From contig SSNU01000311.1 in assembly GCA_012064415.1 (NCBI GenBank), positions 1 through 64,000 of the forward strand: DNA of 64,000 nt. The letters run 5' to 3'. The position numbers and the translations under genes were made by a program. The DNA is from Gyrodactylus bullatarudis. Its lineage: Eukaryota; Platyhelminthes; Monogenea; Gyrodactylidea; Gyrodactylidae. Each line of letters begins with the position of its first letter. The first letter of the stretch is position 1. This document shows positions 24,301 through 39,757 of the stretch, piece after piece. The notes under the pieces were generated by a model, which searched no databases, was not told the DNA's origin, and was given only the letters and a program-made list of their open reading frames with translations.

Positions 24301-27300
24301 TCCAAAGTCAATCGTATTGAGGCTAAGCAGGTTAATATGGAAGTGAACAGTTTCAAGAAGGAAATTGAAAATCTCAAAAAAGACAATTACAATGTGAGAA
24401 ATGACACCTATTCATTTTTCCCTTTTCATCTATTCAACCATCTTTATTCTTTTCTAGCTTGCTCAAAAGATTCTTGGCTTAGAAAAGGTTCGAGAGTCAT
24501 TAACAAAAGAGAATTGTGAGCTTCAAGAAGAAATCAAGTTACGTGAAGATTCCGTGTTCGAACAGGATGATGAACTCCAGAAGAAGACTAACGAAATTCG
24601 TCAACTTAAAAATCAAATTGAAAGTCTCACGAGGGAGGTTAGTTAACAAAGTTTTCTCCTAATCTATGATTCATATTCATTAAAATCTACAGTTTGAGTT
24701 GACAAAAGAGAATCTTGCTGAAGCAAAACGACGTGAAACCGCAGGAACATCAGGTCGACTAGGTGCTCAAATTGCTGAAAATGAACGCCTTCGAGCAGAG
24801 TTTAATAATACTGTTAGGGAACTCAAGGGTAAAAAGATGAATTTCAAGTCAATTTTATTTTAAATTAACTTTAAATCTGTTTAGCTGCTAACCAAAAATG
24901 CACTGACCAAGCTTCAAGCATGCGTGAAGCTAAAGAGAAAGTTGATGCCATCCGTAATGAAATGGATCGTGTCAACCAAATGATGCGTGAGAAGGACTCC
25001 ATTGTTGTTGACCTCAACAAGCAGATAAGAGCCTTAAATGGTGATTTGAATGGATGTAAATCTGAATTAAAATTGGCTAATGAGAAACTAGAAAGCAAAG
25101 ACTCCCAAATTCGAATTGCACAAGAAAAGTTTGTTAACCCTCAAAATTTGGAATTTCATAAGATAATTTTCATTCTCACAATCAAGGATCTTGTCCAATG
25201 AAAAACAAATCAAAGAGTTGACTTCCAAGATAGAAGAGCTAAAGACTCAAAAGGATCCTGAACCACAGGAAAGTCCTAAATTACGAGAGGTTTTGCCTCC
25301 CAATACAGGTACAATGGGTCGTAGGAGTGAAATTGAACGTTTGAAGCGAGAACTACTCTCCGTTAAAAAAGATCGTGATGCTATCATCAAGGATGCTAAA
25401 CGGGAGCGAATACATCTTGAGCAAAAGGTTTCTGCTCTCATTGAACGACAAAGAGTAAGATATTCGATAAATATATAAATCTTTTTTTTCATAACCCATT
25501 CTTGCAAAGGAAACCGAGCGAGGATCTACGACAAATCTCTCAGGAAGTATTCTTAATTTGGCTACTGGTGACGCCTACACGAGAGCCTTGGCAACTCAGG
25601 CAACTGCTACCAAAATTGCCCTACTTAATGAGCATGTAATGAGACAAAATCGCTATGCAATGGAGCTTAAAGTGCAGAATGAATCCTTGCATAATTCAGT
25701 ACTTGACTATCAACGTAAATATCGTTCGCTAAAAGAACAGTACGAGGCAGAACAAGAAGCCTGGCTTACAGAACGAGTCATGTTGGAATCAATGTCACGT
25801 GAAGTGAGCAAATATTGTATTAGATTAATTTTGAAAGTCTAATTCAAATTTCTTTCTCATTATCCAGACTGAAGATCGTCGAACTGCCTTGGCGAATACT
25901 AAGAGGACAATCCAACAAATGCACATCCAGCTTTCAGAACAAGAAGCTGACTGGTTCAAATCTAAAATGGAATTCGAAGAGAAAATAGCTAAACTTGAAA
26001 AGGAAAATAACACCTTCAAGTCGAAGATTGTGGCCATGGAGGAGCAGCAGAAATTACCTAAAGTTCTCCAGCGTTTTGGGTCAACTTCGGCAGGACGAAT
26101 GAACAATCCGATAACCAATGTCAACTCTGGTTCATCTGCATTACAAGCTGATCTTCAAAGACGCCTTGAAATTAGTGAGCGCTCAATGCAGCGACTTCGT
26201 TCTGAGACTGCTGAAAGATTTGAGACTCGTTCCAAAGAGCATACACAACTCATAAACCGTTATGAACACCAGAGAATTGAGCTGGAACGAGAAATTGAAC
26301 TCCTTAAGGAACAACTCATCGATGTATGTTCCCATAGACTGTATATTGGACGCATTGCTTTATCATATTTAAATCTTTAGCTTTTTCATTTAAAAAATTT
26401 GTTTCGTTTAGAAAAAGACCCCTGGTGACAGGTAAAAACGCAATATAATATTTCCAAAAGTTCCAAAAGAAAATTTATCCACTAAACTAATATCATGCGA
26501 CATATTTTATACATACATTAATTTTATATATTCATTTAATTTCTCAGAACAAACTCTGTATATATATCGAATGGAAACATTTTTTATTTCACCCTTGAAA
26601 TTATCAACATTTATTGAATAATATTTGGTCGAAATTACAACTCTTGCTATACATACTACAACTGTAATAATGATTCAATGACAATTTTCTTTTTAGATGG
26701 AAACCTTCCGTCAGCAAGCTGAACTTTTCTGTCAGAGGCAAAGAGAAGTCGAAGAAATAGCAGAGAGAGAATTTAAACTCTGGAATGAGGAAAGGGAGCA
26801 GTTGATGGGAAGATCTGAAGATGCTAAAATTTGTGTTGATCAATGGTACCAGCGCCTCTACAATAGAGTTTGTTTTTTTAATATTAAAAGGGAAACTACT
26901 TTCAAGTATACACATATTTTATTAAATAGAATAAGAGTGAAATTCAAAGTCCTGATGAAATCGTTACAGAAGTCGCGAATGATATGGACAAATGGAGAAA
27001 TGCAAAACCAAGGCAATACATCAAACGAAGGTGAGTCATGGTACAGGATACAAATCAGTCTGTACTTGTAAAAATACTCAATTTAAAAAAAATTTCTCCT
27101 TATTTGTATCTCCGACTTTTGCATTAAGCTATGCAGAATAGGGCTAAATAAATCTAGAGAAATCTTATCAGATCGGAAATATCCTTTGAGGATTTTAATA
27201 GTTAAATTTTTATTCTTTTAGAAGTAAGATTATTATTAATTGTTATTTCATTAATTAATTTTGATCGATTTGAATTTCAGGGACAATTTCGAGTCGTAAT

Positions 27301-29661
27301 TAAAGCTTTTTTTTTAATCATTCGTTTATCCGTTTATTCTTGGCTGCTTGTGCCTTATAAGCAATACCACAGCTATATATATTATTATTATAATGTTGCT
27401 TGCACTTCTATAAGTGATTCAAATTTAATTAATGCGCTCAACAAATGCTAAAACGATCAATGTTTGCATTATTCACATTTGTAGAATGTTCGTAATAGCA
27501 AGTTTACTCCAAAAAGTTCACTTTGAAGAAGAAAAATTAGGAAATCTGTTTTTGTATTTTCGCCAAATCATGTAAAAGAACTCATCCAAGTAGAGTGTCG
27601 GATTTAAGCTTGGAATCTAATGGTTTGTTTAATTCACTTTTGAGTAGGACCTCAAAAATAACTATTCTTTAGTAAAGTTTGTCTGAGTAAATATCTGAAA
27701 AAATTGAAGATATGAGTATCTTCACTTCTAGCGTGCACCAAAAATGAAGATTTGTTCAGGTCTATGTAAAGTGTATTGTACAAGTATATATTGTATATCT
27801 CCCCCTCCCCATACATCATCTATATGAGATACACCTAAGGTATATTATACACATTGAAATTTTTCTATTATTCGTACACACATCACAAAATGGTTTGTTA
27901 GAACGAAGGCTTAGAGCTCAAGTTGAAAAAAGCCTTGGACAAAAAATAGTTTTAAACTTGGGATTGCACTTACTAGGCTTGCATTTACAAATACAAATTG
28001 AAAAAAAAATTATTGAGAAGATAATAATTCATTTATTAGCACATGATAAAGCCCCATGGCACTTATAGATTTTTGAGTACATTATTTATGAGGGCCTGCA
28101 ATAGTACAATAAGCTAGAACCTTCATTGTTCTTATCCTGTTAAAAATTTTAATTCTTTAAACCAAGAATCTGGAATTTCATGATGTGATATTCGAGTACT
28201 GCACGAATAAGCTAAAATATATGCAAAACTTCGAAGTGTGAGAGAAAATTCAAAGTATTTTTCTTTCAAATTAAACTAGAATCAGCCAGGGTTTATCTCC
28301 CGGAATGCTGGGCTCCAAGTTTGAGTCTTTCGATCAAATGAACTCTTGTGGCAGTGTTCCTGCAAGTCCTGCCCCCAATTGGAATCGAGGTCTTCTTTCG
28401 CAAACTCAGCTATCTGCAGCTCAGAGAAGTACATCAATGGAATGGTTTAATAAAATGAACTCTCAATCTGGCCTTTCTAATGGAATGAATGGAGGTCCGG
28501 GATCTTTATTATCCCAAAGTGTCTATAAAGGATCTGCATTAAGTCTCATTGGAAATGGTCAGAGTGGTCTAGCTGCTTCAGCTCAATATGCTTCATTACA
28601 AAGATGCGGGCGTTCAGTTTCCCCAGATATTTCTGTTAAGAAAGTTACAAACTATCCAGATCCATCAGCTGGTTTCCTCTTACGGTCACAATCACGTCAA
28701 GCATCCACCGAAAGTCTTAACAGTGATTACACAGGAAAAGCTTTTACACTTCCAGGTAATTTTTCCTGTAGAAAGCTAATTTTCTTTCAAATAAATAAAT
28801 TTTATTCAAGGTAAGCCATCTCAAAAACTTCCAATCAGCCCAGCAAGACGAAAGTTTTTCGAGACAGAAGAGCCTAATTCAGGAAATACTGCTCAAGGTC
28901 CAAAAGAAACTCCTTACGATTTGATGACTAAATCCATGACAAGGCCCAAGGAGTCATCAGTAAAAGTCGAGGTTATTCCAAAAACAAATGGAACTTTCTC
29001 TTCAAGTCAGAGCTCTTTAAAGGAATCCAAAAAGATTGAAAAAGATGATTCTAAAGCACCGAAAACTAAGGAAACAATCTTCAGTAAATCAAAGAGTCCG
29101 TTTAGCATTGGGAAATCGTCTTCTTCAATAGATTTGAAACCATCAGCTTCATCGAAGGCCAACTCTTTTGTAAACAAGTTATCTTCCAAATTTAGTACTA
29201 GTAGAAGTTCCCTTGCAATTAAGAGTACTGATTCGAGTGCGAAACCTCCCTCCGCCCCATCGAAAAATTCCAAAGCTTCATCCGTAGAACCAGAAAAAAT
29301 TATTCAAACCGTCAAAATGAAAGATTCTGAAAAGACATCACTGGTAACTAGCGTGACAAAGAAACAGCCAGAAATCAAACAAATTATGCCTACAGTGAAG
29401 CCTTTGGTGACAGAGCCTTCGAAAATTATCAGATCGGCTAGCACAATGACAAATAAATCATCTAGCTCCTCAAACTCAGCCTCCTCTAATGGACTGAGTG
29501 AAGAGAAAGCCAAGAGTACAGCCCCTCCGAAGGGTGGAACGTCTACCCCAGCTCAATCTGACTCGAGACGCGGTAGTCGATCTGGCTCCATTACCGGGAT
29601 TTCTCCCTCAATTATGCACTTGAGGCAAAAGTTTTCCGGAGGTACTGCCAACAGAAAATGA
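12347..29661 (+). CDS. MTCL1: MTCL/SOGA-family microtubule-crosslinking coiled-coil protein
   Basis: Twenty exons splice to 5982 nt, exactly 1993 codons plus stop, which supports the model: 12347-12407, 13263-13512, 13547-14321, 18324-18497, 18553-18588, 18663-19325, 22550-22733, 22801-23026, 23267-23483, 24169-24393, 24458-24637, 24693-24828, 24885-25128, 25187-25454, 25510-25803, 25868-26323, 26697-26867, 26930-27030, 28286-28755, 28811-29661. The family signature is EIEEMHDHFQEE, then TCRILQFKLRKAERR, then the exon 4 start EELRVAKEVGVRLNSELDML, as in vertebrate SOGA/MTCL proteins. Nearly all of residues ~120-1550 is heptad coiled coil. The C-terminal ~440 residues are Ser/Lys-rich, with SPARRKFFETEEP. 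A Cys/His cluster sits near the N-terminus. By family it bundles microtubules or affects polarity. The start is uncertain (12347 or 13301). Confidence 0.85.
12551..12561. repeat. GTACAWTGTAC palindrome 1
   Basis: GTACAATGTAC in MTCL intron 1, a perfect inverted repeat around one base. With flanks it is 13 bp (T...A). Confidence 0.6.
15627..15637. repeat. GTACAWTGTAC palindrome 2
   Basis: GTACAATGTAC in the 4-kb MTCL intron. Confidence 0.6.
15935..16036 (+). repeat. Dispersed repeat, copy A
   Basis: Shares the order TTTCTTGTCTAAT, GGTCCTAGAAA, TCACTTT, AAATCAACAAAAAATTTTCAA with copies at about 16881 and 44561. Diverged; no coding potential seen. Confidence 0.45.
16881..16985 (+). repeat. 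Dispersed repeat, copy B
   Basis: TGGTTTCTTTGTCTAG followed by TTTTGATCCTAGAAAAC, closely matching copy C at 44561. It then decays into AT-rich sequence. Confidence 0.45.
19326..22549 (+). other. 3.2-kb intron of the MTCL gene
   Basis: Bounded by GAG|GTAAGT and AACTAG|AAA. Short frames inside (for example at 19928-20212) show no family features. I see no gene, RNA or mobile-element remnant in it. Confidence 0.6.
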
Positions 29662-30141
29662 ATTCAACCATACATAATTGCCAAATACAGTTTTTTTAAT
29701 GCATCCCCAAAGTTTTTACTGAAACGTAATGCTAACTTGTTCACTTCTCCCGTGACAGGAAAATTTTTTTTCTTTTTGTTTTTACTCAAAATGTTAATTT
29801 TTTTCATTCCCCTCATTATTATCACGTAATTATGAAGAGGTTCATAAACTTTTCTATGGTCAAGAATAATCAAGAAGGAGACGAGAGATTTTTAAATTTG
29901 TATTTCTATTCATTCTTTTCAAATTATTGGTGCTTCATTCAAATATAAAGTAACATTACATGGAATTTTATTTGAGTAGAAAATATTGTATTTCAAATCA
30001 TGTAATCTTTGTTATTAAAATTTTTGCCGAATTTTTTCATTTCAGCTGATCGAAAATAAGAAGGAATCTTTTCTCTGTGAACAAAGGTTTTATTAAATTT
30101 TTATATATCATGTTGTAAAAATACTTTTCATTTCTTATAAA
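29662..30141. other. Convergent 3' flanks of MTCL and BLM
   Basis: 480 bp between the two stop codons. It is AT-rich with T-runs and no credible ORF; presumably both 3' UTRs. Confidence 0.5.
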
Positions 30142-34092
<3,951 letters not shown>

Positions 34093-35030
34093 TCTGAACT
34101 ACAAAAAATTTTACTGATTATTAACGAATATCAGCTCTGAATCTTAGTAGTAATTTACTATTAGAGAATATTATAAATTCTAAAGTATTAAAATAGATTT
34201 TCAATTCTTAAAAGTTATAAGTTGTACATAGAAAAACACTCATTTTGAGAAAATTGAATTTGTTTTTCCTATTTCATGCAATTCAAAATTATAAATGTTT
34301 GGAATTTTAATTTAGATTATCACTCGATTATTATATCGGTACTCCATGATAATATCTTATCTTATTTTGCTGATTTATAATGATTAATATTAATGTATTA
34401 ATATCATATTGTTCTTCACTAAGATGAAATTTGGATTTAGGAAGAAAAAAGGCAGGTTGGAAATTTTATGTAATTATTTATATTCTTCATTTAATTGTTT
34501 TTACCGTATCCACATTCTTTCGTAAATCGTAAATTGACATGTAAAAAACAATACAAATACGGATCAACGTTTGTTAAATCAAGTTTTGATATGCATAAGG
34601 TGAACTCATCTTCTATAAATTCTGATGGAAGGCAGTAACTTTTACGCGTTGATAATTTGAATATTTTTCAGCTGTGTAGATTGGATCAAAATTTATTGAT
34701 GGTACATTGTACCAGGTACAAGTACATTTGATTTTTTCAAAAACTAAATACTATATATTTACAATATTATACAAAGCTAATGATGAGCGAACTAGGAGAG
34801 TGACAAAGTTAAATAACGATGGTAGAGTTGGCATTGTTTGTAATTTTTTCAGTGCTCGGGGTCTTGAAGGAATTGGAAAAAATGGTCAATGATCATTCCT
34901 TGGGTGTAAGGCATGATGTTTCTTGAAGATTTTGCTATGAATTTGATGATGAAATCAAAAGATTTCATTTTTAGTGTAATTTTAGCATTTATTATGCATA
35001 TAATAGTGAGGAAAAACTTGGCGTCTTAAA
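34093..35030. other. Intergenic; carries palindrome 3
   Basis: About 940 bp upstream of BLM and downstream of the TMEM216-like gene. A 61-codon frame at 34707-34892 has no recognisable features. The only notable element is GTACATTGTAC at 34702. Confidence 0.5.
34702..34712. repeat. GTACAWTGTAC palindrome 3
   Basis: GTACATTGTAC, extended to a 13-bp perfect palindrome by flanking G and C. Confidence 0.6.
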
Positions 35031-35426
35031 TTATTTCAGGATTGATAAGGAAATAACTGTTGCAAAAACTGCGAGTGTTTTGATTATAATCCCGATTGAG
35101 AGAAAAATGTATTCCAAGCGTAACAGAATAGACTGCCAAACAAACAAATAAGCAAATCCTATTACTACTAAAAGGGAGAATAACAAACTGGTTCCTGCTA
35201 TTTGCCCATTTGATAATTTAACAGCTTTGGTTCGAAATAAATTCTCAACTAGGTTTAATAAAATTATCATAACCGCAATGAAAGCATCAAGAACAACACG
35301 GCCTTCAGGATATTTATAAAACTGCGCTTTAAATATAATCAATAATAATTCAATTGTGCCGAAAATGGTATTCAGAGCCAGGTCGAGTCTGCTAATCACG
35401 TACAGGAATTTTGAAAGCTCATTCAT
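35031..35426 (-). CDS. TMEM216/TMEM80-family four-helix membrane protein
   Basis: Single exon of 131 aa, close to human TMEM216 (145 aa). Four hydrophobic helices are visible: IFGTIELLLIIFKA, VLDAFIAVMIILLNL, TSLLFSLLVVIGFAYL, and LSIGIIIKTLAVFATVI. The family pattern is the basic-Tyr-Pro turn after helix 1 followed by the VLD that opens helix 2 (YPEGRVVLDAF here, YPTANLVLDV in human). It is followed by LRLEYI before helix 4 (human LRLEVI). Family members act at the ciliary transition zone (Tectonic/MKS complex). It lies head to head with RER1, start codons 160 bp apart. TMEM80 is the main alternative. Confidence 0.65.
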   Translation of the reverse strand: MNELSKFLYVISRLDLALNTIFGTIELLLIIFKAQFYKYPEGRVVLDAFIAVMIILLNLVENLFRTKAVKLSNGQIAGTSLLFSLLVVIGFAYLFVWQSILLRLEYIFLSIGIIIKTLAVFATVISLSILK

Positions 35427-35586
35427 ATTCCCAGGGAATTATTCCCTCTCAAACATACTTGCACTTCATAAAAACAAGAGTCAAAATTCGGTTTACCACT
35501 ATTGTTTTAATTTGTCTAAATTTTTGCGTATTTATGAAAGTTTACAAATATTAACCATCTAATTGACGCATAATACGTTAATCCCC

Positions 35587-36217
35587 ATGGATATTGACCC
35601 TGAAGAGAATGAATCTAATTTATTTGATAAACTTCTAGCCCCTGTTTATCAGGTTAGTTTTTTTCTAATGCTTAAAGAAATACCAATACCTTATCGATAA
35701 ACTCGCTCCCCTAAAAATAGTTCGCTGGTCTATTACAGCTTTTATTTTCCTTTTGTATATTCTTAGGATATACTATGTTCAAGTATGTCGGCTATCTGAT
35801 AATCTTTAGGGTTTTCACATAATTTCATACGCCCTTGCCATATATATTTTGAGCTTGTTTATTGCCACTATATCTCCTAAAGTGGATCCAGCTTTTGCTG
35901 ATTTACTCGATGAAAGTCCAACTCTACCCACTAATAATGATGGAGAATTTAGACCTTTCATTCCACGGATGTTGGAACAAAACTTTTGGCTTTCTTCAAC
36001 TAAAGGCCTGGTACTCAGTCTTATCTGTACTCTTTTCCCATTCCTCGATATTCCAGTATTCTGGCCCATTTTAGTGGTTTACTTTATAGCGCTATTTTTT
36101 ATGATGATGAAAAGACAAATCAAACACATGATCCGATATCGCTATGTACCTTTCACCTATGGTAAGCCAAATCATTTTAACTCCAATGATAATGCTTCAC
36201 CACCTGTCGAAGCTTGA
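35587..36217 (+). CDS. RER1: RER1, ER retention receptor of the cis-Golgi
   Basis: Three exons (35587-35652, 35678-35782, 35810-36217) give 192 aa; human RER1 is 196. The two introns are 25 and 27 nt. Four membrane helices are in the expected places. Family blocks include LFIATISPKVDPAF, EFRPFIPRM, FWLSSTKGLVL, VFWPILVVYFI and MKRQIKHMIRYRYVPF. By family it sits in COPI vesicles and returns ER membrane proteins and unassembled subunits from the Golgi. The first intron joins PVYQ to KYQYLIDK, matching the conserved helix before TM1, which validates the 25-nt intron. Confidence 0.96.
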
Positions 36218-36388
36218 GAGAATAAATTTATGTACCTCTTTTTAAATTAATTAAAAAATTATATTAATTAATAATCTTTTGTATTCATTTTCATTCGAGA
36301 TGAAATTGATCAAGTTTTAATAATCTGCTAAAGTTATGAATTCTGAAACCCGAAATTCTTGTCAGAAAATACAGTTGTAGAATACACA

Positions 36389-37636
36389 CTAAAGGTTTGA
36401 TTTTAACTTTTCTTTAAAAATCTTTTCTGTGCATTCTCTACAGATTCGCATTGTCTTTGATTCCAAAGGCAGTGTCTTGGCCGATTTCTCTTTGCCTAAT
36501 TTACTACTGTTTGATGAACTTGTACTTGTTCTGCTTTCACTTGTGCTCTTACTAGGCCTGGAATAGTGTTGAGTCCGTGGTATTGTGGAGCTCTCTTTAG
36601 AGTTTCCATATTCCCTAATGATAATTATATTTTTGCTTTCAGTTTTCGTATCCACTGTTTGTTTGTCCTCGTTATCATCTGATAAACTCAACGATTCCTC
36701 ATTGTCCAAAGGAATTCCATTTAATTGCTCATTCGACAGTTGTCTCCAATTATCGGGATCTTTTATTTTGGAATTCTTTTTCTTCGGATAACTCTTCATT
36801 CTCTGGTATTTTTCATTTTCTTCTCTCTGTGATTTTTCATTATCAGCAGGATTTTTCTTTTCTATGCCTTTGGAATCATTTGTTGGGTTTTTCTCAAAAG
36901 AATTTTCTTTTTCAGCTTCTTGTGGGACTTTGGGTGTAGATTTTTTTGATTTTTCCTCATCATTCTTGAAAAGCATTGTAAACATTGACTTTTCGCTTGA
37001 ATCGTCATTTTCCACTTGAGCCTCATCTAAATTGAGATTTTTCAAATTTTCCATAGTTTCTCGATAAGTTGGAGCCTTTTTATTGATTGTTTTTTTTGGT
37101 TTAATTGGTTCAACAAATTGAACCTTTTGGCTATTCGGAGATATGTAATCATTTATGTCTATTCCATCAAAAATAGTCTCTTCATCTGATGGAATGATTG
37201 TCTGGTGTAACTGCTTCATCACATCTTCAGAAATTTCATTTGCTAAAGAGCTTGCTTCAAAGTCTTCCTTGCTCGTATTTTGCACACCCATTATGGTACT
37301 GTCTTTCTCTCGAATATAACTTGGAACTCCTGAACTAACCTTGTTAAATGTAGATTTACTTATTTTCTCTGACAATTGTTCTGAAAGGGTCGGCGTTTCT
37401 TGACTCTCCCTATATTCTCTAGAATGTTCTTCGTAATCTTCGGAACCTTCTTCGTAATCTTCAGATTCTTCTTCGTAATCTTCTTCGTTGCCTTCTATAT
37501 CGATATCAGTTAAATTTGCAAATATAAATTTTGACAATGATATGTGCTCTGGTTTCTTTACTTCCTCTGAAAATCCTGTATTAATCACAATAACGTTATC
37601 ATTATCACTTTCGCTATCATTTTCTTTTATGAGCAT
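36389..37636 (-). CDS. Acidic, low-complexity protein of unknown function (415 aa)
   Basis: Single long exon, no family recognised. Near residues 50-75 there are imperfect tandem repeats of EDYEEESEDYEEGSEDYEE type. The rest is rich in Glu, Lys, Ser and Asn and predicted disordered. The C-terminus is basic and Ser-rich and ends in a short conserved-looking element, MRICRECTEKIFKEKL, with a CxxC pair. That tail is the best candidate for a functional motif. It begins about 660 bp upstream of FAM98 and is transcribed away from it, converging on RER1. At 415 codons it is unlikely to be a chance frame. Confidence 0.65.
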   Translation of the reverse strand: MLIKENDSESDNDNVIVINTGFSEEVKKPEHISLSKFIFANLTDIDIEGNEEDYEEESEDYEEGSEDYEEHSREYRESQETPTLSEQLSEKISKSTFNKVSSGVPSYIREKDSTIMGVQNTSKEDFEASSLANEISEDVMKQLHQTIIPSDEETIFDGIDINDYISPNSQKVQFVEPIKPKKTINKKAPTYRETMENLKNLNLDEAQVENDDSSEKSMFTMLFKNDEEKSKKSTPKVPQEAEKENSFEKNPTNDSKGIEKKNPADNEKSQREENEKYQRMKSYPKKKNSKIKDPDNWRQLSNEQLNGIPLDNEESLSLSDDNEDKQTVDTKTESKNIIIIREYGNSKESSTIPRTQHYSRPSKSTSESRTSTSSSNSSKLGKEKSAKTLPLESKTMRICRECTEKIFKEKLKSNL

Positions 37637-38300
37637 GAATAATAGCTCGTTTAATTGATATACAAATTTAGTGGATTACACTTTCAATCAATTAAGATTT
37701 ACGCATAATAACTTATTGAGGCTAGAAATTCAAAATATACGGCTAGATGCACATATTTTTCATCCACAAAATCGTAATTAAGAGTTTTGATTTAAAACTT
37801 GAAGTATAAATTATTTTCAGTGTACTTAAAATACCTCAAAACATGAAAAAGTTTAACTTTATTATAGAAAATTTCTATAAAATGCTTGAGATTTATTTCG
37901 ATTTAGCTCATACTGTGTAAGGTAACAAATAATTTAACCCAAAAATAGAGATAAAATTTAACTTTCAAAAAACATGTTGAAACTTATTCATCTTCTATGA
38001 ATTGAGTGACAATTTGAGTCTATAGTTATTCCCAATCGATTAAAAATGATCAGAATACAGTGATCCTTCGACTTGGATCTTTAAGAAAGGGCACACCCCT
38101 ATTTCCATCTATGGAAAACATAGCTAAGCATAATGTGCAATTTATAAAAAAAAGGTTGAAAACAAGTTTTTTGAATTTAAATCATTGCAGTTACATTCAT
38201 TTAAAATCTAAAAAATTCTACTCTACAATGATCTTGTTATCTATGGCAGTCATTTTCAATTTTTTTGCTCGATTAACCTAAAATTTGTTATTTTTTTGCC
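37637..38300. other. Intergenic between two divergent genes
   Basis: AT-rich, 660 bp. A 73-codon frame at 38060-38281 is probably chance. No TATA element stands out before FAM98. Confidence 0.4.
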
Positions 38301-39691
38301 ATGTGTACAAAGTTGGATTTGTTATCTTACAACCTGAAAAGTATCAAGTAAGAGTTAATTTTCATTTTTAGTTTTCCTTTTGATGAAACTAAGTTAGATG
38401 ACACAAAATATCTGTGTCATACGGTCAAAGAGCTTGTGAATCGTTTGGCCAATGAAGCCTGTATCAGTTATGAAGTAAATTTTGATCAAAATGAAGACAT
38501 AAGTGAATTTTACCAAAGTATTTTGACATTCCTCTCAAAATACTCCAGTCCTTATGATGAATTCAAGAGACTCATCTCTACCCATGATGAAACGGAAGTA
38601 TCTGATTTGCTCAAGAAAATTCTCAACTATCTCAGCCTCGAAATAAAAGCTTTTGTCTTGGTTAAGGAGAAAACTGAAAATGAGAGCGCAAACATCCAAA
38701 GAAATCTTAACCAATACTTAACTAGAGCATGTATTGCTCTTGGTTTGGATAAACCTCCTACAGATATAGGAATGTTGAGGCTTCTCAAGGTATTGCATGA
38801 CAATATTCAGAAAAAATTAAAGATTTTACCAGAAAATTGTTTGGGGAATTCCTTCGTTCATCCCGACGGCTTGAGCCCAGAAAAATGGGACAAAATTAAT
38901 GAAATTTTAGGTCTTCTGGAGAAGGATTTCAGTGATAGGAAAAAAACTTTAATTCAGCGCTTAGATCTTACGATTGAAAGCTTCAAATGGTCTGAAAAGG
39001 GCAAAGCACAACTGAAAGAAATTGAAGAAACGTATGCACCCATAAGAAAAGCTTTATTAAACTCGGCAACCCCAGGTCTTGCACATTTACTAGCTGCGAA
39101 AACGAATGATTTATTGACAATAGAAAAAACCAGTGGAGCGTCCGCTCGTCGATATACAGGTTAGGGTTGGATTAATATCATTTCAAAATCTATTTATTCT
39201 ATACTTTATTATTCTAGCATGTGATTTAAATAAGATATTAATCGGGAAAGTCCCCGACAGAGGAGGTAGAACTTGGGAAATAGAACCTCCTCCCAAAGAA
39301 ATGCCTGCTTTTCAGAAAAGAATTTCCGACAGTGGTGGAAATCGTGACCGAGGTAATTTTCGCGGTCGTGGTCGTGGTCGTGGTGATCAAAACTACCAGC
39401 CTTACAATAAAAACAACAGTGAGTTATGGTGGAAAAAATCTCCCTGTTTAACCATAATCTTTAGGAGACATAGATCGTGGTGATTTAAGAAATAAACTCA
39501 ATTCTGATCGTGTTGAATCTGGAGTGTCATTCAGGAATGAGCCAATAGATCCAAAAAGTTTAAATCTAAGCTATCAGTCAAACAGCTGTAAGTAATCCAT
39601 TAACATAGAATGCTTCTTTATCCTCTTATTTTCACAAGACCGTGGTCGTGGTCGTGGAAGGTCTAGAGGTAGCAGAGATGTCAATTACTAA
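38301..39691 (+). CDS. FAM98: FAM98 family protein (tRNA-ligase complex subunit type)
   Basis: Five exons (38301-38347, 38372-39159, 39218-39418, 39465-39587, 39639-39691) give 403 aa. The first intron is 24 nt. The N-terminal calponin-homology-like region is followed by the family blocks SFKWSEKGKAQLKEIEETY, LLAAKTNDLLTIEK and KVPDRGGRTWEIEPPPKEMP, the last nearly the human VPDRGGRPNEIEPPPPEMP. The C-terminus has RG-rich tracts, GRGRGRGD in exon 3 and YRGRGRGRSRGS in exon 5, split by a 41-codon non-RG exon. FAM98B belongs to the RTCB tRNA-splicing ligase complex; FAM98A binds RNA and PRMT1. The gene converges on TTC4 with 66 bp between stops. Confidence 0.93.
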
Positions 39692-39757
39692 TAAGTTCAG
39701 ATTAATTGCTTATTTTATCATGTGAATTTAATAAAATTAAGTTCAGACACCAAAAAA

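Noticed and set aside
29007..29273. Acidic minus-strand frame
   Set aside because: Antisense of the Ser/Lys-rich C-terminal exon of the MTCL gene.
34707..34892. 61-codon frame near palindrome 3
   Set aside because: No recognisable features; starts inside the palindromic repeat.
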